Source: Gemmatimonadota bacterium (GTDB taxonomy: Bacteria; Gemmatimonadota; Gemmatimonadetes; Longimicrobiales; Longimicrobiaceae). Taken from it: a DNA stretch of 61,761 bases. Shown here piece by piece: positions 51,690 to 60,597 of this stretch. How positions within the stretch are numbered: the stretch's first letter is position 1; each line of letters opens with the position of its first letter. The notes beneath the pieces are model-generated. The model had not been told where the DNA came from. It worked only from the letters and a program-made list of their open reading frames with translations, and did not search any database. A program made the position numbers and the translations under genes. Location: assembly GCA_031260285.1 (NCBI GenBank), contig JAIRKD010000110.1:1-61761 (forward strand). Reading direction: 5' to 3'.

Positions 51690-53813
51690 ATGCCGCAACT
51701 TCTGCCTCAATTCCGGAACGGACCGAGGTCCGCTCTCTGTCTGTTCGCCACGATCGTCGCCGGCGTTGTATCGCTTGCCAGCCCGGGCGCGCTTGCCGCC
51801 CAGGAGTTCGGCGGTCGTCTGTCACCGCTGCCCGTCACCGCCGCCACCGTGCGGACGATTACGGGTGAGGGGCTTGTGACCGCCACACTCGGAGCGGGAA
51901 ATGTTCTCACTGTGGAAGGCTCGTTCCGGGGGATGAGCTCCCCCGCGACGGGTGCCGAGCTGCGGCTGGCTCCGAAGGCGATTGTCGGGGAGCCTTTTGC
52001 GCAGCTTGAAGTCACCGGTACCACCCAGGGTACGATCCGTGGATCAGTCCGGCTGACGGCAGACCAGGCCGCCGCGCTCCGGAACGAGGCGCTCTACGTT
52101 CAGATCCGGAGTGAGCGGAACGCGGAAGGGGATCTGCGCGGCTGGATGCTGACCGGCGGTGGACCAACGCCATTCATGACGGCGGACCGCAGCGCGGTGA
52201 TGAACGCTTTCACCCCGGCTACGGATGCGGTACTCGCCGCTCCGAGCCCGGCGGACTGGCCGATGATCCGCCGTGACTACCACGCAACCAGCTTCAGCCC
52301 GCTTGACCAGATCAACCAGTCCAACGTCCGTGATCTGAAGCTGGAGTGGGTGTGGGCGATGCGGGATGGGTCTTCTGAGCCGTCACCTCTCGTCTACCAG
52401 GGAATTGTCTACCTGACCAGTCCCGGCAACCGCATCCAGGCGATTGACGGCCGTACCGGCGACCTGGTCTGGGAGCGGGATTCGGGGCCGAACGATGGTG
52501 AGGACGTCCGCAACATCGCCATCTGGGGCGACCGGATCTACCAGGCGACAACCGATGCCCGGCTGCTGGCGCTTGATGCGCGCACCGGCGACCTCGTCTG
52601 GGAGACCCGGGTCGCCAACGACAGCCTCGGCTTCGAGTTCTCCAGCGGCCCCATCGTCGCGGACGGCAAGGTCATTCTCGGGATGGCCGGCTGCGCCCGG
52701 TACATCGAGGAGAACTGCTGGGTCACGGCCCACGATGCCCGTACGGGTGAACTGGTCTGGCGCTTTGATCCGGTTGCCAAGACCGGAACCCCCGGTGGTG
52801 ATACCTGGGGCGAACTGGATGATATCTTCCGGGCGGGTGGCGAGACCTGGATCACCGGCAGCTACGATCCGGAGCTGAAGATGACCTACTGGGGCACCGC
52901 GCAGGCGAAGCCCTGGGTGCCGGCCAGCCGCCATCAGTCCATTGACGACGCGGGGCTCTATACCAACTCCACAATCGCCCTCAACATCGAGACGGGGAAG
53001 CTTGAGTGGTACTTCCAGCATGTGCCCGGCGAGGCGCTGGATCTGGATGAGGTATTCGAGCGGGTGCTGGTGGATCGGGATGGACGGAAGCTGGTCTTCT
53101 CCCTCGGGAAGCATGGTATCCTCTGGAAGAACGACCGGGTGACGGGGGAGTTCCTGGGTTACGCCCAGGCGGTTTTCCAGAACGCATTTACGCGTATCGA
53201 TCCGGAGACGGGCCGGGTCACCTACCGTGATGATGTCCGGTCAGCCACGTTTGATGAGTGGACCTCGGCGTGCCCCAGCAGCGCCGGCGGCAAGGACTGG
53301 CACTCCATGTCCTACCATGAGCCAACGGGGCTGATGATCGCTCCGCTCAGCCAGACCTGCCTGGAGAACGCGGCAACACCTGTGGAGCTGGAGGCGGGTG
53401 GTGGCGGGCTTGCAGCCCGGCGTCGTTTTTACGAGATGCCGGGTTCAAATGGTCTGGTCGGGAAGCTGGCCGCCTACGATGTCTCGACGCTTCAGGAAGT
53501 CTGGAGCTACGAACAGCGGGCGTCCTTTCTCACCGGAGTCCTTTCCACGGCGGGGAATCTGGCGTTTGTGGGTGACATCGACCGGTGGTTCCGCGCCTTT
53601 GATGTGCGGACCGGCGAGATCCTCTGGCAGACCCGGCTGGGGACCTCGGTTCAGGGGCACCCTGTGACCTTCTCGATTGATGGCAAGCAGTACGTCGCGG
53701 TGACCGCCTCCCTCGGGGGGACCAGCCCGCGAAGCGTGCCCGCGGTGGTGACACCGGAGATCCGGTATCCGAGCACGGGTAACGCGCTCTATGTGTTCAG
53801 CCTGCCGGACTGA
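51690..53813 (+). CDS. CHRD-domain / PQQ-dependent dehydrogenase fusion
   Basis: A 707-residue exported protein. Signal peptide to LAAQ near residue 38; residues about 45-155 form a CHRD domain ([32 protein letters not shown]); residues 190-707 form a PQQ-type eight-blade propeller, opening [20 protein letters not shown]. Blade motifs such as [28 protein letters not shown] and [14 protein letters not shown] recur. No heme c site is present, so electrons would go to a separate acceptor. The substrate is presumably an alcohol or aldehyde. CHRD may help binding to a surface or partner. ATG at 51690 has GGCGAGG ahead. Confidence 0.87.
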   Translation: MPQLLPQFRNGPRSALCLFATIVAGVVSLASPGALAAQEFGGRLSPLPVTAATVRTITGEGLVTATLGAGNVLTVEGSFRGMSSPATGAELRLAPKAIVGEPFAQLEVTGTTQGTIRGSVRLTADQAAALRNEALYVQIRSERNAEGDLRGWMLTGGGPTPFMTADRSAVMNAFTPATDAVLAAPSPADWPMIRRDYHATSFSPLDQINQSNVRDLKLEWVWAMRDGSSEPSPLVYQGIVYLTSPGNRIQAIDGRTGDLVWERDSGPNDGEDVRNIAIWGDRIYQATTDARLLALDARTGDLVWETRVANDSLGFEFSSGPIVADGKVILGMAGCARYIEENCWVTAHDARTGELVWRFDPVAKTGTPGGDTWGELDDIFRAGGETWITGSYDPELKMTYWGTAQAKPWVPASRHQSIDDAGLYTNSTIALNIETGKLEWYFQHVPGEALDLDEVFERVLVDRDGRKLVFSLGKHGILWKNDRVTGEFLGYAQAVFQNAFTRIDPETGRVTYRDDVRSATFDEWTSACPSSAGGKDWHSMSYHEPTGLMIAPLSQTCLENAATPVELEAGGGGLAARRRFYEMPGSNGLVGKLAAYDVSTLQEVWSYEQRASFLTGVLSTAGNLAFVGDIDRWFRAFDVRTGEILWQTRLGTSVQGHPVTFSIDGKQYVAVTASLGGTSPRSVPAVVTPEIRYPSTGNALYVFSLPD

Positions 53814-53917
53814 TGTGGCGGGCTGTGCCCACAGTGCCTCCTCTCTGCGGGAGGATCGCGGGGGCCGGCTGCTGAGGCCCTGATACAGGAGCCTCCGGAT
53901 ACGGGGCACTGATAATG

Positions 53918-53950
53918 AAAACGCCGGAAAGATCTTCTTTCCGGCGTTTT
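53918..53950 (+). terminator. Intrinsic terminator after the quinoprotein gene
   Basis: A 14-bp perfect stem (53918-53931 with 53937-53950), loop ATCTT, with A-run before and TTTT at the end. The 301-base gap around it otherwise holds only the aquaporin promoter and leader. Confidence 0.88.
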
Positions 53951-54114
53951 CTGCCTCCCGTCACTACCGGATTGATCAGGAAACGGTATTTTGCGGGGTT
54001 AGGCGAATGTGTCAGCATCCAGGCGAGAGGAGGAACCGGGTAGGGAAGGGGAGGTCCCGGCTGTACTGTATCCCGCATAGATCCTGTGTTCACCCCCAGA
54101 TGAGGGTTGGGAAG

Positions 54115-54762
54115 ATGACGCGAAAGCTGATTGTGGAAGCCGTGGGGACGTTCTTCTTTGTCCTGGTGATCGGTATGACGGTAGTCGCGGGCTCGCCCCT
54201 GGCACCGCTTGCGATCGGGTCCGCGCTGATGGTCATTGTGTATGCTGGTGGTCACATCTCCGGGGGGCATTACAATCCCGCTGTATCGCTTGCGGCAATG
54301 CTGCGCGGCAAGCTGGCGAGTGGTGAGCTGCTCGCCTACTGGGGGGCGCAGGTGGGTGGCGCTGCTCTCGCGGCTCTTGTGGTGCGCTACCTCACGAGTG
54401 GAAGCCGGATCACCGCATTCAGCCCGGCCGTGGTTCCGGCTCTTCTGGTGGAGTTCCTCTTCACCTTTGCGCTCTGCTACGTGGTTCTGAACGTCGCAAC
54501 GGCTCGCGGGACGGAAGGGAACTCCTTCTACGGACTCGCAATCGGCTTTACGGTTCTGATCGGCGCACTTTCGGTCGGGTCCATCTCGGGGGGGGCATTC
54601 AACCCCGCGGTTGCGGTCGGGATCACTCTGATCGGCCTCTCCTCCGTTTCGGCGCTCTGGATTCTCATCGTCGCGAATCTGCTTGGCGGGGTGGCGGCGG
54701 CCTGGCTCTTCAACACGCTGGACCTGGGTGATGACCGGGCGGGGAAGACAGCCGCAAAGTAG
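54115..54762 (+). CDS. Aquaporin / MIP-family channel
   Basis: A 215-residue membrane channel with six helices and two re-entrant NPA loops: GGHISGGHYNPAVS near residue 60 and GGAFNPAVAV near 165. The short size and lack of a long third-helix insertion suggest an aquaporin rather than a glycerol facilitator, though some such proteins pass other small solutes. ATG at 54115 follows AGGGTTGGGAAG; an upstream ATG at 54100 adds five residues. Together with mscL it would help osmotic balance. Single gene. Confidence 0.92.
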   Translation: MTRKLIVEAVGTFFFVLVIGMTVVAGSPLAPLAIGSALMVIVYAGGHISGGHYNPAVSLAAMLRGKLASGELLAYWGAQVGGAALAALVVRYLTSGSRITAFSPAVVPALLVEFLFTFALCYVVLNVATARGTEGNSFYGLAIGFTVLIGALSVGSISGGAFNPAVAVGITLIGLSSVSALWILIVANLLGGVAAAWLFNTLDLGDDRAGKTAAK

Positions 54763-55112
54763 CCTGATCAGCGGTGGTCATTCCTGCGGGAGATCCCTGT
54801 GCCTGAAGGATCAGCCCTGTTGGCTGTGAGACGCGGATCGAGGAGCTGCGAGACTCCGGCCCGCGCGGCGCTCAGGATACCTGCTGAAGCTGTCGACAAC
54901 CCGGACGCAGAGTTTCCGGCAGCCTGGCGGTAGTGGATCAACAGAGGATGCACTGCGTGAAATACGGGGGAAACAGGAAGGGCCGAAGCATCCCGGATCA
55001 TTGTCCGACGCTCTTCGGCCCTTCTTCTGCCAGAGCTGCTATTCCCCGTCAGAGCTTCCCATCTTCTGACATCGGCCTTCCGTCTGCGGGGAAGGTACCC
55101 GTCGTGATCCGG
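54763..55112. other. Convergent gap with an 11-bp hairpin
   Basis: Between the aquaporin (plus) and FGE-like gene (minus). Arms 54978-54988 and 55013-55023 (AAGGGCCGAAG and complement) enclose a 24-base loop with its own CGGA/TCCG pairing; a T-rich stretch (CTTCTTCTG) follows on the plus strand. This probably terminates transcripts from both sides. No gene is supported. Confidence 0.6.
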
Positions 55113-56129
55113 TCAGTCGCGCGTTATCGCCAGCCTGAAGCCGATGAACCCCCGGCGTGCTCCCGGGTCCGCTCCGCCGCGCACTGCGACGCGGTTGAGG
55201 TTGAGGGCATCAGCATATGAACCGCCGCGCATCACCCAGAGAGCGTCTGCCTCCAGATCAGGCGCTGTTGTCACTCCACCATAGCCGGTGCCCGAGAACG
55301 GCGTGCGTGTCCATTCCCAGACGTTGCCGCTCATGTCCTCCAGTCCGTTGGCGCAGACAGCAGAGCAGTCAAAATAGCCCACGGGTGTCAGTGACCGCCC
55401 GGCGATGTTTGCGGGGCCCGCGATCTCCTCATCCCCCCAGGGGAAGATACGGCCGTCCGTGCCACGCGCGGCCTTCTCCCATTCTGCTTCCGTCGGGAGC
55501 GTCACCCGCCAGCCAGTGTTGAGCATCTCACGCAGTGCCGGGGGAGTTGTGGCGGACTTCTTCATCTCGCCCTCAAGCCACCGGGTGTACGCAACTGCGT
55601 CAGGCCAGGAGACAAAGATGACGGGGTAGCTGTCAGGAGCGAGGAGCGCCTGCGGATCCACCGTCCGGCCGGTTGCCTCCACAAAGGCGCGGAACTGCCC
55701 GATCGTCACCTCATACCGTGAGATGTAGTAGGTCGGCAGGTCTACGGTGCCCATTGTACCGTCTCCCGGCCAGTGCTCATTTTCGAACGACTCCGGGTCA
55801 AGGCGCGGGTCGCTTCCCATCAGGAAAGGCCCTCCGGAGATCTCGACAAAACCGAGCTGCGGTTCGTCGGGGAGTCCCCATGCGTCTGCCCGGAAGGTCG
55901 GGAGCGGTGCCATGCGTGCGGTCGCCTGAGGTGCGCCGCGGGCGGGTGGTCCGCCTGCCTGCGCATGTCCCGGCGTTGCGGTCACACTGCCCAGGACGAT
56001 TGCGCTCAGGAGCATCATCCCGGAGTTCCGCAGACCCGGGATCATTCTGTCTGAAGCCATGGAAGCGCGGTCCCGGGGTTTCCGGCCCATCCCTGTTTCA
56101 TCTCTGGTTGTATACGAAGCACGATTCAT
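55113..56129 (-). CDS. Secreted FGE-sulfatase (SUMF1) domain protein lacking catalytic Cys
   Basis: A 338-residue exported protein whose domain matches formylglycine-generating enzyme: GGPFLMGSD, VTIGQFRAFV, FVSWPDAVAY, RVTLPTEAEWEKAARG, FPWGDEE, NGLEDMSGNVWEWT and VMRGGSYAD, ending FIGFRLA. In true enzymes a copper-binding Cys pair sits just after the RGGS segment; here it reads YADALNLNRVAVRGG with no Cys, so formylglycine formation is unlikely. A role as binding or scaffold protein is more probable. Its ATG overlaps the stop of the upstream RnfD-like gene (TGATG), and signal-like helix (MMLLSAIVLGSVTA) starts near residue 37. Confidence 0.85.
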   Translation of the reverse strand: MNRASYTTRDETGMGRKPRDRASMASDRMIPGLRNSGMMLLSAIVLGSVTATPGHAQAGGPPARGAPQATARMAPLPTFRADAWGLPDEPQLGFVEISGGPFLMGSDPRLDPESFENEHWPGDGTMGTVDLPTYYISRYEVTIGQFRAFVEATGRTVDPQALLAPDSYPVIFVSWPDAVAYTRWLEGEMKKSATTPPALREMLNTGWRVTLPTEAEWEKAARGTDGRIFPWGDEEIAGPANIAGRSLTPVGYFDCSAVCANGLEDMSGNVWEWTRTPFSGTGYGGVTTAPDLEADALWVMRGGSYADALNLNRVAVRGGADPGARRGFIGFRLAITRD

Positions 56130-57775
56130 CAGAGAGCCCCCGCGACGCGGTTGCACGCAAACGCCCATCCATGTTCACAGGCACGTGTGTACAGCTGAGG
56201 TTCCGGCATGTCGAGCAGGTTCAGCCCGCCTTCCCGCAGCAGGAGCCGCAGATCAAAGGCGCGCGGATTGGCTTCGGTCACACTTCCCGGATCCAGCAGG
56301 TTGAGACAGCCTGCCTGGTAGCGCAGTTCACACGCGCGGGAGTAGTAGCCGAACGCCCGGTCCTCATTCATCGCTGTGATCCGCCCCTCGGTGTAATGCC
56401 TCCCTACCTCGTTGCACGCCCACCCCGAATTGTCGGTGCAGTAGGTCGTTTCCAGCAGGAGAAGCCGCTTGCAGGCGTTGGGCAGCTCGTTGGAGCACGC
56501 CTCTCCCCAGAAGGGAAGGCTGTCGCCGGTGTGGCGTCCGTCCGTCTTCCCGAGCAGCGTCATCCCCGCGAAGAAAGCGATCCAGACGGACATGTGCATC
56601 AGGTTGGCGCGATGCTCCAGCGCATCAAGCCCCAGCTTCTTCCAGATCGAAGTGACGGGGATTCCAGCCACCATCCGGTCGATCCACCGGACACTCAGGT
56701 TCAGCAGAGGAACAGCAAGCAGCTTGTCGTAGAAAGTCGGCGCGCCGAACGATCCGAGAATCGTATAGAGACCGAAGACGCTGGCGCCGTACAGCACTCC
56801 GAACACGATCTTCCCCGGCGGTGTGCGCGGCGAGGTGGAAGGATCGGTGATGAGCAGGTGCAGTCCGAGGAAAACCGCCGTCGGGATCTCGGTATCCAGG
56901 AAGTACGGCACGCCGGTGATGGCGTAGTACGCAGCGCCAAGCCCGAAGAGTGTTGCCGCCGCCGTCATCGTCAACAGCGTAATGCGGAAGAAGTACATCA
57001 CCACCAGGCCGCCCAGGAACAGATACAGATAGATCCTCGGGGCAAGGCGAAGCGTGGAAGCGATTTCCGGCCCCCAGGTCATCCCTGTGCTGCTGGTGAG
57101 AACCAGGATGAGCGAAAAGAGCCCGAGCGCAAACGCGGACGGGTTGAAGATGTGGACCTTCCGGCCCTCCCGTTCCCAGCGGATGAACTCCTTCCCCAGC
57201 ACCCCGACCGCGATCATCACAAACTGGAGGTAGAACCAGTCGTCGCGGAACCAGAGGAAGAGGTTGATGCTGAAGATGATCGGGAAGGGTCCGAACCCGA
57301 ACACATACTTCTCGCGCCGCCAGAGTGATACAAGCGCATCAATCGCGTAGGCAAACGCGAGCTGCGCCAGAATCAGCGGCGCCATCAGGTAGACGGGGCG
57401 TGTTCCGTTGGTCAGCTGCCAGTACCATCCCCAGTACAGGAAGATGGAGAGCTGCACCATCGCCTGGATGTAGTGCTGCTTCCGCGCGCCGGTGAACTCG
57501 ATGGTTCGGGTGACACCCGTCTTCCGCAGCCAGACGAGAAGCGCCAGGGAGAGCGCGACCACCGCAACGGCCGCTCCCTGAAGGGAGAGCGCAACGGTGC
57601 CTGCACCCCGGGCCCGATCGGAGAGTGAGATCGCAAAAAGAAGAACCGCCGCGATCAGCGGAAAAACAATCACCCATCCCGAAGACCTCGGGGTGGAGGG
57701 AGGTGCGTTCCGGGGAGCCCTGGTGGCTTTCCCCCGCTCTGGCGGCTGCACGCCGTGCTGTCGCGTGGATGTCAT
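56129..57775 (-). CDS. NqrB/RnfD-like membrane protein fused to Cys-rich Sel1/Hcp-type repeats
   Basis: A 548-residue protein. Residues about 30-430 hold roughly ten helices, with NqrB/RnfD/UnbU-family hallmarks: KVHIFNPSAFALGLF near 210 and ITDPSTSPRTPPGK near 310. The S-G-A-T type site that carries covalent FMN in NqrB and RnfD is not visible. From about residue 430 on the chain shows pairs of Cys about eight apart (ACSNELPNAC, YCTDNSGWAC, ACELRYQAGC, ACEHGWAFAC) in a Sel1/Hcp-like helical repeat, likely disulfide-linked and extracytoplasmic. It is between a cytochrome c lipoprotein and the FGE-like gene on one strand. Role: probably membrane electron transfer or anchoring, by inference. 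Confidence 0.8.
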   Translation of the reverse strand: MTSTRQHGVQPPERGKATRAPRNAPPSTPRSSGWVIVFPLIAAVLLFAISLSDRARGAGTVALSLQGAAVAVVALSLALLVWLRKTGVTRTIEFTGARKQHYIQAMVQLSIFLYWGWYWQLTNGTRPVYLMAPLILAQLAFAYAIDALVSLWRREKYVFGFGPFPIIFSINLFLWFRDDWFYLQFVMIAVGVLGKEFIRWEREGRKVHIFNPSAFALGLFSLILVLTSSTGMTWGPEIASTLRLAPRIYLYLFLGGLVVMYFFRITLLTMTAAATLFGLGAAYYAITGVPYFLDTEIPTAVFLGLHLLITDPSTSPRTPPGKIVFGVLYGASVFGLYTILGSFGAPTFYDKLLAVPLLNLSVRWIDRMVAGIPVTSIWKKLGLDALEHRANLMHMSVWIAFFAGMTLLGKTDGRHTGDSLPFWGEACSNELPNACKRLLLLETTYCTDNSGWACNEVGRHYTEGRITAMNEDRAFGYYSRACELRYQAGCLNLLDPGSVTEANPRAFDLRLLLREGGLNLLDMPEPQLYTRACEHGWAFACNRVAGAL

Positions 57776-57871
57776 GAAGCGAGAGACTTCTCCCGGTCGG
57801 GATGCGCGAGTGAACTGTTTGAACTGCTTTTGTGGGAACAGCTTACCATTGGGTTACCCTGTTCGGAAATA

Positions 57872-58339
57872 TCAGTTTCCCGGTCCGGACGGGAGGGGTG
57901 AGCCGGAGGCTCCGGCGGTGCACTCACCGTTCAGCCACTCCGGACGCGTTACGGGTTCGGGGGTGTTGTTGTTGAAGTGCCGTTTCAGATAGTCAAACGC
58001 CTTCCCGAGGTCTTCCTTGGACATGCCGGGAATTGCGTTGGTATGGGTCGCTTCCACCGCGGCCCATTGTGCCGGAGTCCGCTGGCCAAGCGCCAGACAT
58101 GCCACGGCATGGCAGGTTGCGCAGTTATTAAGCACCAGCCACCGTCGCCCCACATCCGGAAAGATCTCTTCCACGGTCTGGGGGATGGCGGGAGGAGCAG
58201 GTACCACATACGGTTCCGGAATCAGCACAAACTCCGAAGCCTCAGTGGCGGCTGGAAGCGGCATGTTGTCCTGCTCTGCCTTGCACCCGCCGAGAAACAG
58301 GGAACCGGTCAGCATGACGAGCAGCAGAACCGGATTCAT
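57872..58339 (-). CDS. Monoheme cytochrome c lipoprotein
   Basis: A 155-residue lipoprotein (lipobox LGGC) with a single CATCH heme site near residue 78, a likely Met ligand in IPGMSKED, and the usual following helix AFDYLKRHF. The spacer between the lipid anchor and the heme is Pro/Val-rich (EPYVVPAPPAIPQ). It should carry electrons at the periplasmic face. ATG at 58339 gives the leader MNPVLLLVMLTGSLF; an upstream ATG (58396) adds an implausible 19 residues. It is the first gene of the RnfD-like/FGE-like group, 96 bases before the membrane protein. Confidence 0.87.
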   Translation of the reverse strand: MNPVLLLVMLTGSLFLGGCKAEQDNMPLPAATEASEFVLIPEPYVVPAPPAIPQTVEEIFPDVGRRWLVLNNCATCHAVACLALGQRTPAQWAAVEATHTNAIPGMSKEDLGKAFDYLKRHFNNNTPEPVTRPEWLNGECTAGASGSPLPSGPGN

Positions 58340-58467
58340 CACCGCGGGCCGCGATCGGGGGGCGCTGAACGGGGTACAGAAGTCAGGAAACAGCATCAGG
58401 TCACGCCATCCTCACGAACATTGATCCGTGCCGGCCCAGGCCGAGCTCACGGGAGATGAAATCCGGA

Positions 58468-58860
58468 ATGAACAGTGTCACTCAGTCACATTTTGAACTT
58501 CTCGGCGGCGAGGCGGGCATTCACCGCCTCGTCGACCGGTTCTATCAGCTGATGGATACTGCTCCCGAAGCGGCCCGGATCCGGGCTCTTCACTCCCCGA
58601 GCCTGGAGAGCGCCAACGAGAAACTCTTCCTCTTCCTCACCGGCTGGACGGGTGGCCCGCAGCTGTACGCTGAACGCTACGGCCATCCCAGACTCCGGAT
58701 GCGGCATCTGCCGTTTCCGATTGGTGAGCGCGAGCGCGATGAGTGGATCTGGTGCATGGAAGGCGCTCTCGCGGAGCACGACCTGCCTGATCTGAACCGG
58801 GACTTTCTCCTCGACCGTTTCCGGGCGCTTGCGGACCACATGCGCAACCTCGAAGGATAG
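58468..58860 (+). CDS. Group II truncated hemoglobin
   Basis: A 130-residue trHb of group II. Characteristic: LGGEAGIHRLVDRFYQLM at the start, FLTGWTGGPQLYAERYG in the middle and the proximal His in RMRHLPFPI, ending LADHMRNLEG. It binds oxygen, NO or sulfide on heme in the cytoplasm and may take part in NO or peroxide defence. ATG at 58468 was preferred with GGGAG 12 bases ahead; ATG at 58456 has none but would add only four residues. It is divergent from the cytochrome c gene with a short shared promoter region. Confidence 0.92.
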   Translation: MNSVTQSHFELLGGEAGIHRLVDRFYQLMDTAPEAARIRALHSPSLESANEKLFLFLTGWTGGPQLYAERYGHPRLRMRHLPFPIGERERDEWIWCMEGALAEHDLPDLNRDFLLDRFRALADHMRNLEG

Positions 58861-59218
58861 ATCGGTCGGGATCGCTCTGGTCCCCGTGGCCGTTTTCCGC
58901 ACCTCCATCTGACACATCCATCTGTCACATGCACGCGGAAACTGAAGCAGCATCTCCATGGGGGCAAGTATGCCTGATGCCTGACCATCCGGATGGATGA
59001 AGCGGTTGCCGTCTGTTCCCGATGGATGGGGTTGTGGCGGGCATTCGGGTGAAACAGAGGATGGAACGCTGTTCTTCCCGAGAGGGAGTCCACCTTCCAA
59101 TGCAAAGACCGTCTGTTTCACCCAACAGCGATTCCTGCTCCGGAGAAAGCACGGAGCGTTCCGGGCCGATCACTATTCCGTCTGCGAAGGAAAACGCGAG
59201 GATGTTCCCGGGTGTTGT
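58861..59218. other. Non-coding gap after the truncated hemoglobin
   Basis: 358 bases between convergent genes. A near repeat ACATCCATCTG / CCATCTGTCACATG occurs near 58914-58932. Open frames here carry no recognisable domain. I see no terminator of classical form. Confidence 0.35.
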
Positions 59219-59407
59219 TCAGCCGCGGAAGAACGCCGCTTTCATCCGGGCAATTTCATCCGGCTCCAGCGATTCCACCGGTTTTACATACAGTTCCTGT
59301 AACTGCTCATCACGGAGTCTCGCGAGGAGAGCCGCCGCATCCGGCCGAAGCCGACGTGACGGTTTGCGAGGGGACTCTGAGTCGAGTTCAGTTGGCTCCT
59401 TGGACAA
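59219..59407 (-). CDS. Small charged protein, unknown
   Basis: A 62-residue, helix-prone soluble protein: Arg/Pro-rich first half (SPRKPSRRLRPDAAAL), then acidic LRDEQLQELY and LEPDEIARMKAAFF. The start is TTG at 59407 with AGAAGG five bases ahead, a convincing ribosome site. No family is recognised. It could be a small regulator or an anti-sigma-like protein, but there is no direct support. Confidence 0.5.
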   Translation of the reverse strand: MSKEPTELDSESPRKPSRRLRPDAAALLARLRDEQLQELYVKPVESLEPDEIARMKAAFFRG

Positions 59408-59724
59408 ATCTACCTTCTGGGTTCAGGATATCAGCGAATCAATGTACCATCTTTACGCACACTCCGGACCGGGCGAGAGCCTGCCGTGATGGCGGCCCGT
59501 CGGGAATGATCGGGGTCCGGAAAAGCGCGCGATGCCGGTTGATACGGGCGCGGCCAGGTCCATTTTTTCGATGGGTCTGTCAGAAACGACACTGAAGGAA
59601 GGCTACGTCCGTATCACGTACACTCGCGTCGTTGCTTACCATGCGGACGCGGATTTGTTCCATTCTCTCGTAAACATCAATAATCCGCGGTCCGCTCCCG
59701 GAGTCGGGAAGGGTTCCCCGCTCT
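59408..59724. other. Gap upstream of the small charged protein
   Basis: 317 bases lying between two genes on the minus strand. Open frames here have no ribosome site or family. It should hold the promoter of the small protein near its left end. Confidence 0.35.
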
Positions 59725-60378
59725 CTATTCCCAGCTGTCCGCGCCGTCCGTAAAAACCTCGATCAGCCCGGTGGTGAGGGAGTACTCGGCGCCCACAATC
59801 AGGAGTTGCCGGCGGGCGACAAGATCTCCGAGCATCGGTGAATTATTCTTCAGATGTTCAACCGCGGCGCGGATGTTTGCGCGGACCGCCCGGTTGATCA
59901 GAGCCGGGTCCACCTCATCGTCCTCCCCGATCTGCTCGTCCGCGATCAGCTCCGCAACGGCGGGGCGGATCCGGTCCACAATCACAGCCAGGTTGGGGGA
60001 TCGGTCTTCCTTCGGCCGCATGAGCTCTTCGAGCGTTGCCTCAACAGCGCTGCACTCCGAGTGACCCAGCACCATGATCAGGGGGATGCCGAAGAGTTCG
60101 ACCGCAAACTCGGCGCTGCCGATCTGTGAAGGCTCCGCGATGTTTCCCGCCACCCGGATCACGAAGAGATCACCCAGCCCCTGGTCAAAAACGATTTCCG
60201 CTGGAACGCGGGAATCGGAACAGCCCAGAATCACAGCGAAAGGGTCCTGATGGGAGATCAGTTCATTCCGTCGTGCGGGACTGATGGGTGCGCCGCCCCC
60301 CGCGAGCCCTTCGGCGAACCGGAGGTTCCCTTCGCGGAGTCTCTCGAATATCTCCAGCGCTGACTTCATCCGTCCCAT
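59725..60378 (-). CDS. Beta-class carbonic anhydrase
   Basis: A 217-residue zinc enzyme that interconverts CO2 and bicarbonate in the cytoplasm. Zinc ligands are seen in CSDSR (Cys, Asp, Arg dyad) near residue 53 and GHSECSAV (His, Cys) near residue 107. Also FDQGLGDLFVIRVAGN and SAEFAVELFG. No signal peptide. ATG at 60378 follows GGAGAGGAATT; a second ATG three codons later is possible. Single gene, 219 bases from the DUF488 gene upstream. Confidence 0.95.
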   Translation of the reverse strand: MGRMKSALEIFERLREGNLRFAEGLAGGGAPISPARRNELISHQDPFAVILGCSDSRVPAEIVFDQGLGDLFVIRVAGNIAEPSQIGSAEFAVELFGIPLIMVLGHSECSAVEATLEELMRPKEDRSPNLAVIVDRIRPAVAELIADEQIGEDDEVDPALINRAVRANIRAAVEHLKNNSPMLGDLVARRQLLIVGAEYSLTTGLIEVFTDGADSWE

Positions 60379-60597
60379 AATTCCTCTCCGGGCAGTCCCG
60401 TACCGATATGCCCAACCCGTCTCAGGCTGTTCCCGTCCCCGGAAAACCGGCTTCCCGGGGAGTTTTTCGCCCTGTCACATCACAAGCGCAGGCATGGAGG
60501 AAATCCACCGGATCAGGGTCGGATGGATGCCTTTGATTCCGCCGCGAGCGTGCGGGAAGGTGGGGATCAGGACGGCCTCACGCCAGAGGCGGGAGGT

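Noticed and set aside
55113-56129. Active formylglycine-generating enzyme
   Set aside because: Fold motifs match but the catalytic Cys pair after RGGS is absent and no sulfatase gene is near.
55673-57328. 551-codon open frame on the plus strand
   Set aside because: Antisense to the RnfD-like and FGE-like genes; composition rich in Arg, Gln, Glu and Pro as expected from reading a GC-rich gene backwards, and no domain or ribosome site.
56129-57775. Subunit of a complete Rnf or Nqr complex
   Set aside because: No other Rnf/Nqr subunit or FMN transferase is in the neighbourhood and the FMN attachment motif is not visible.
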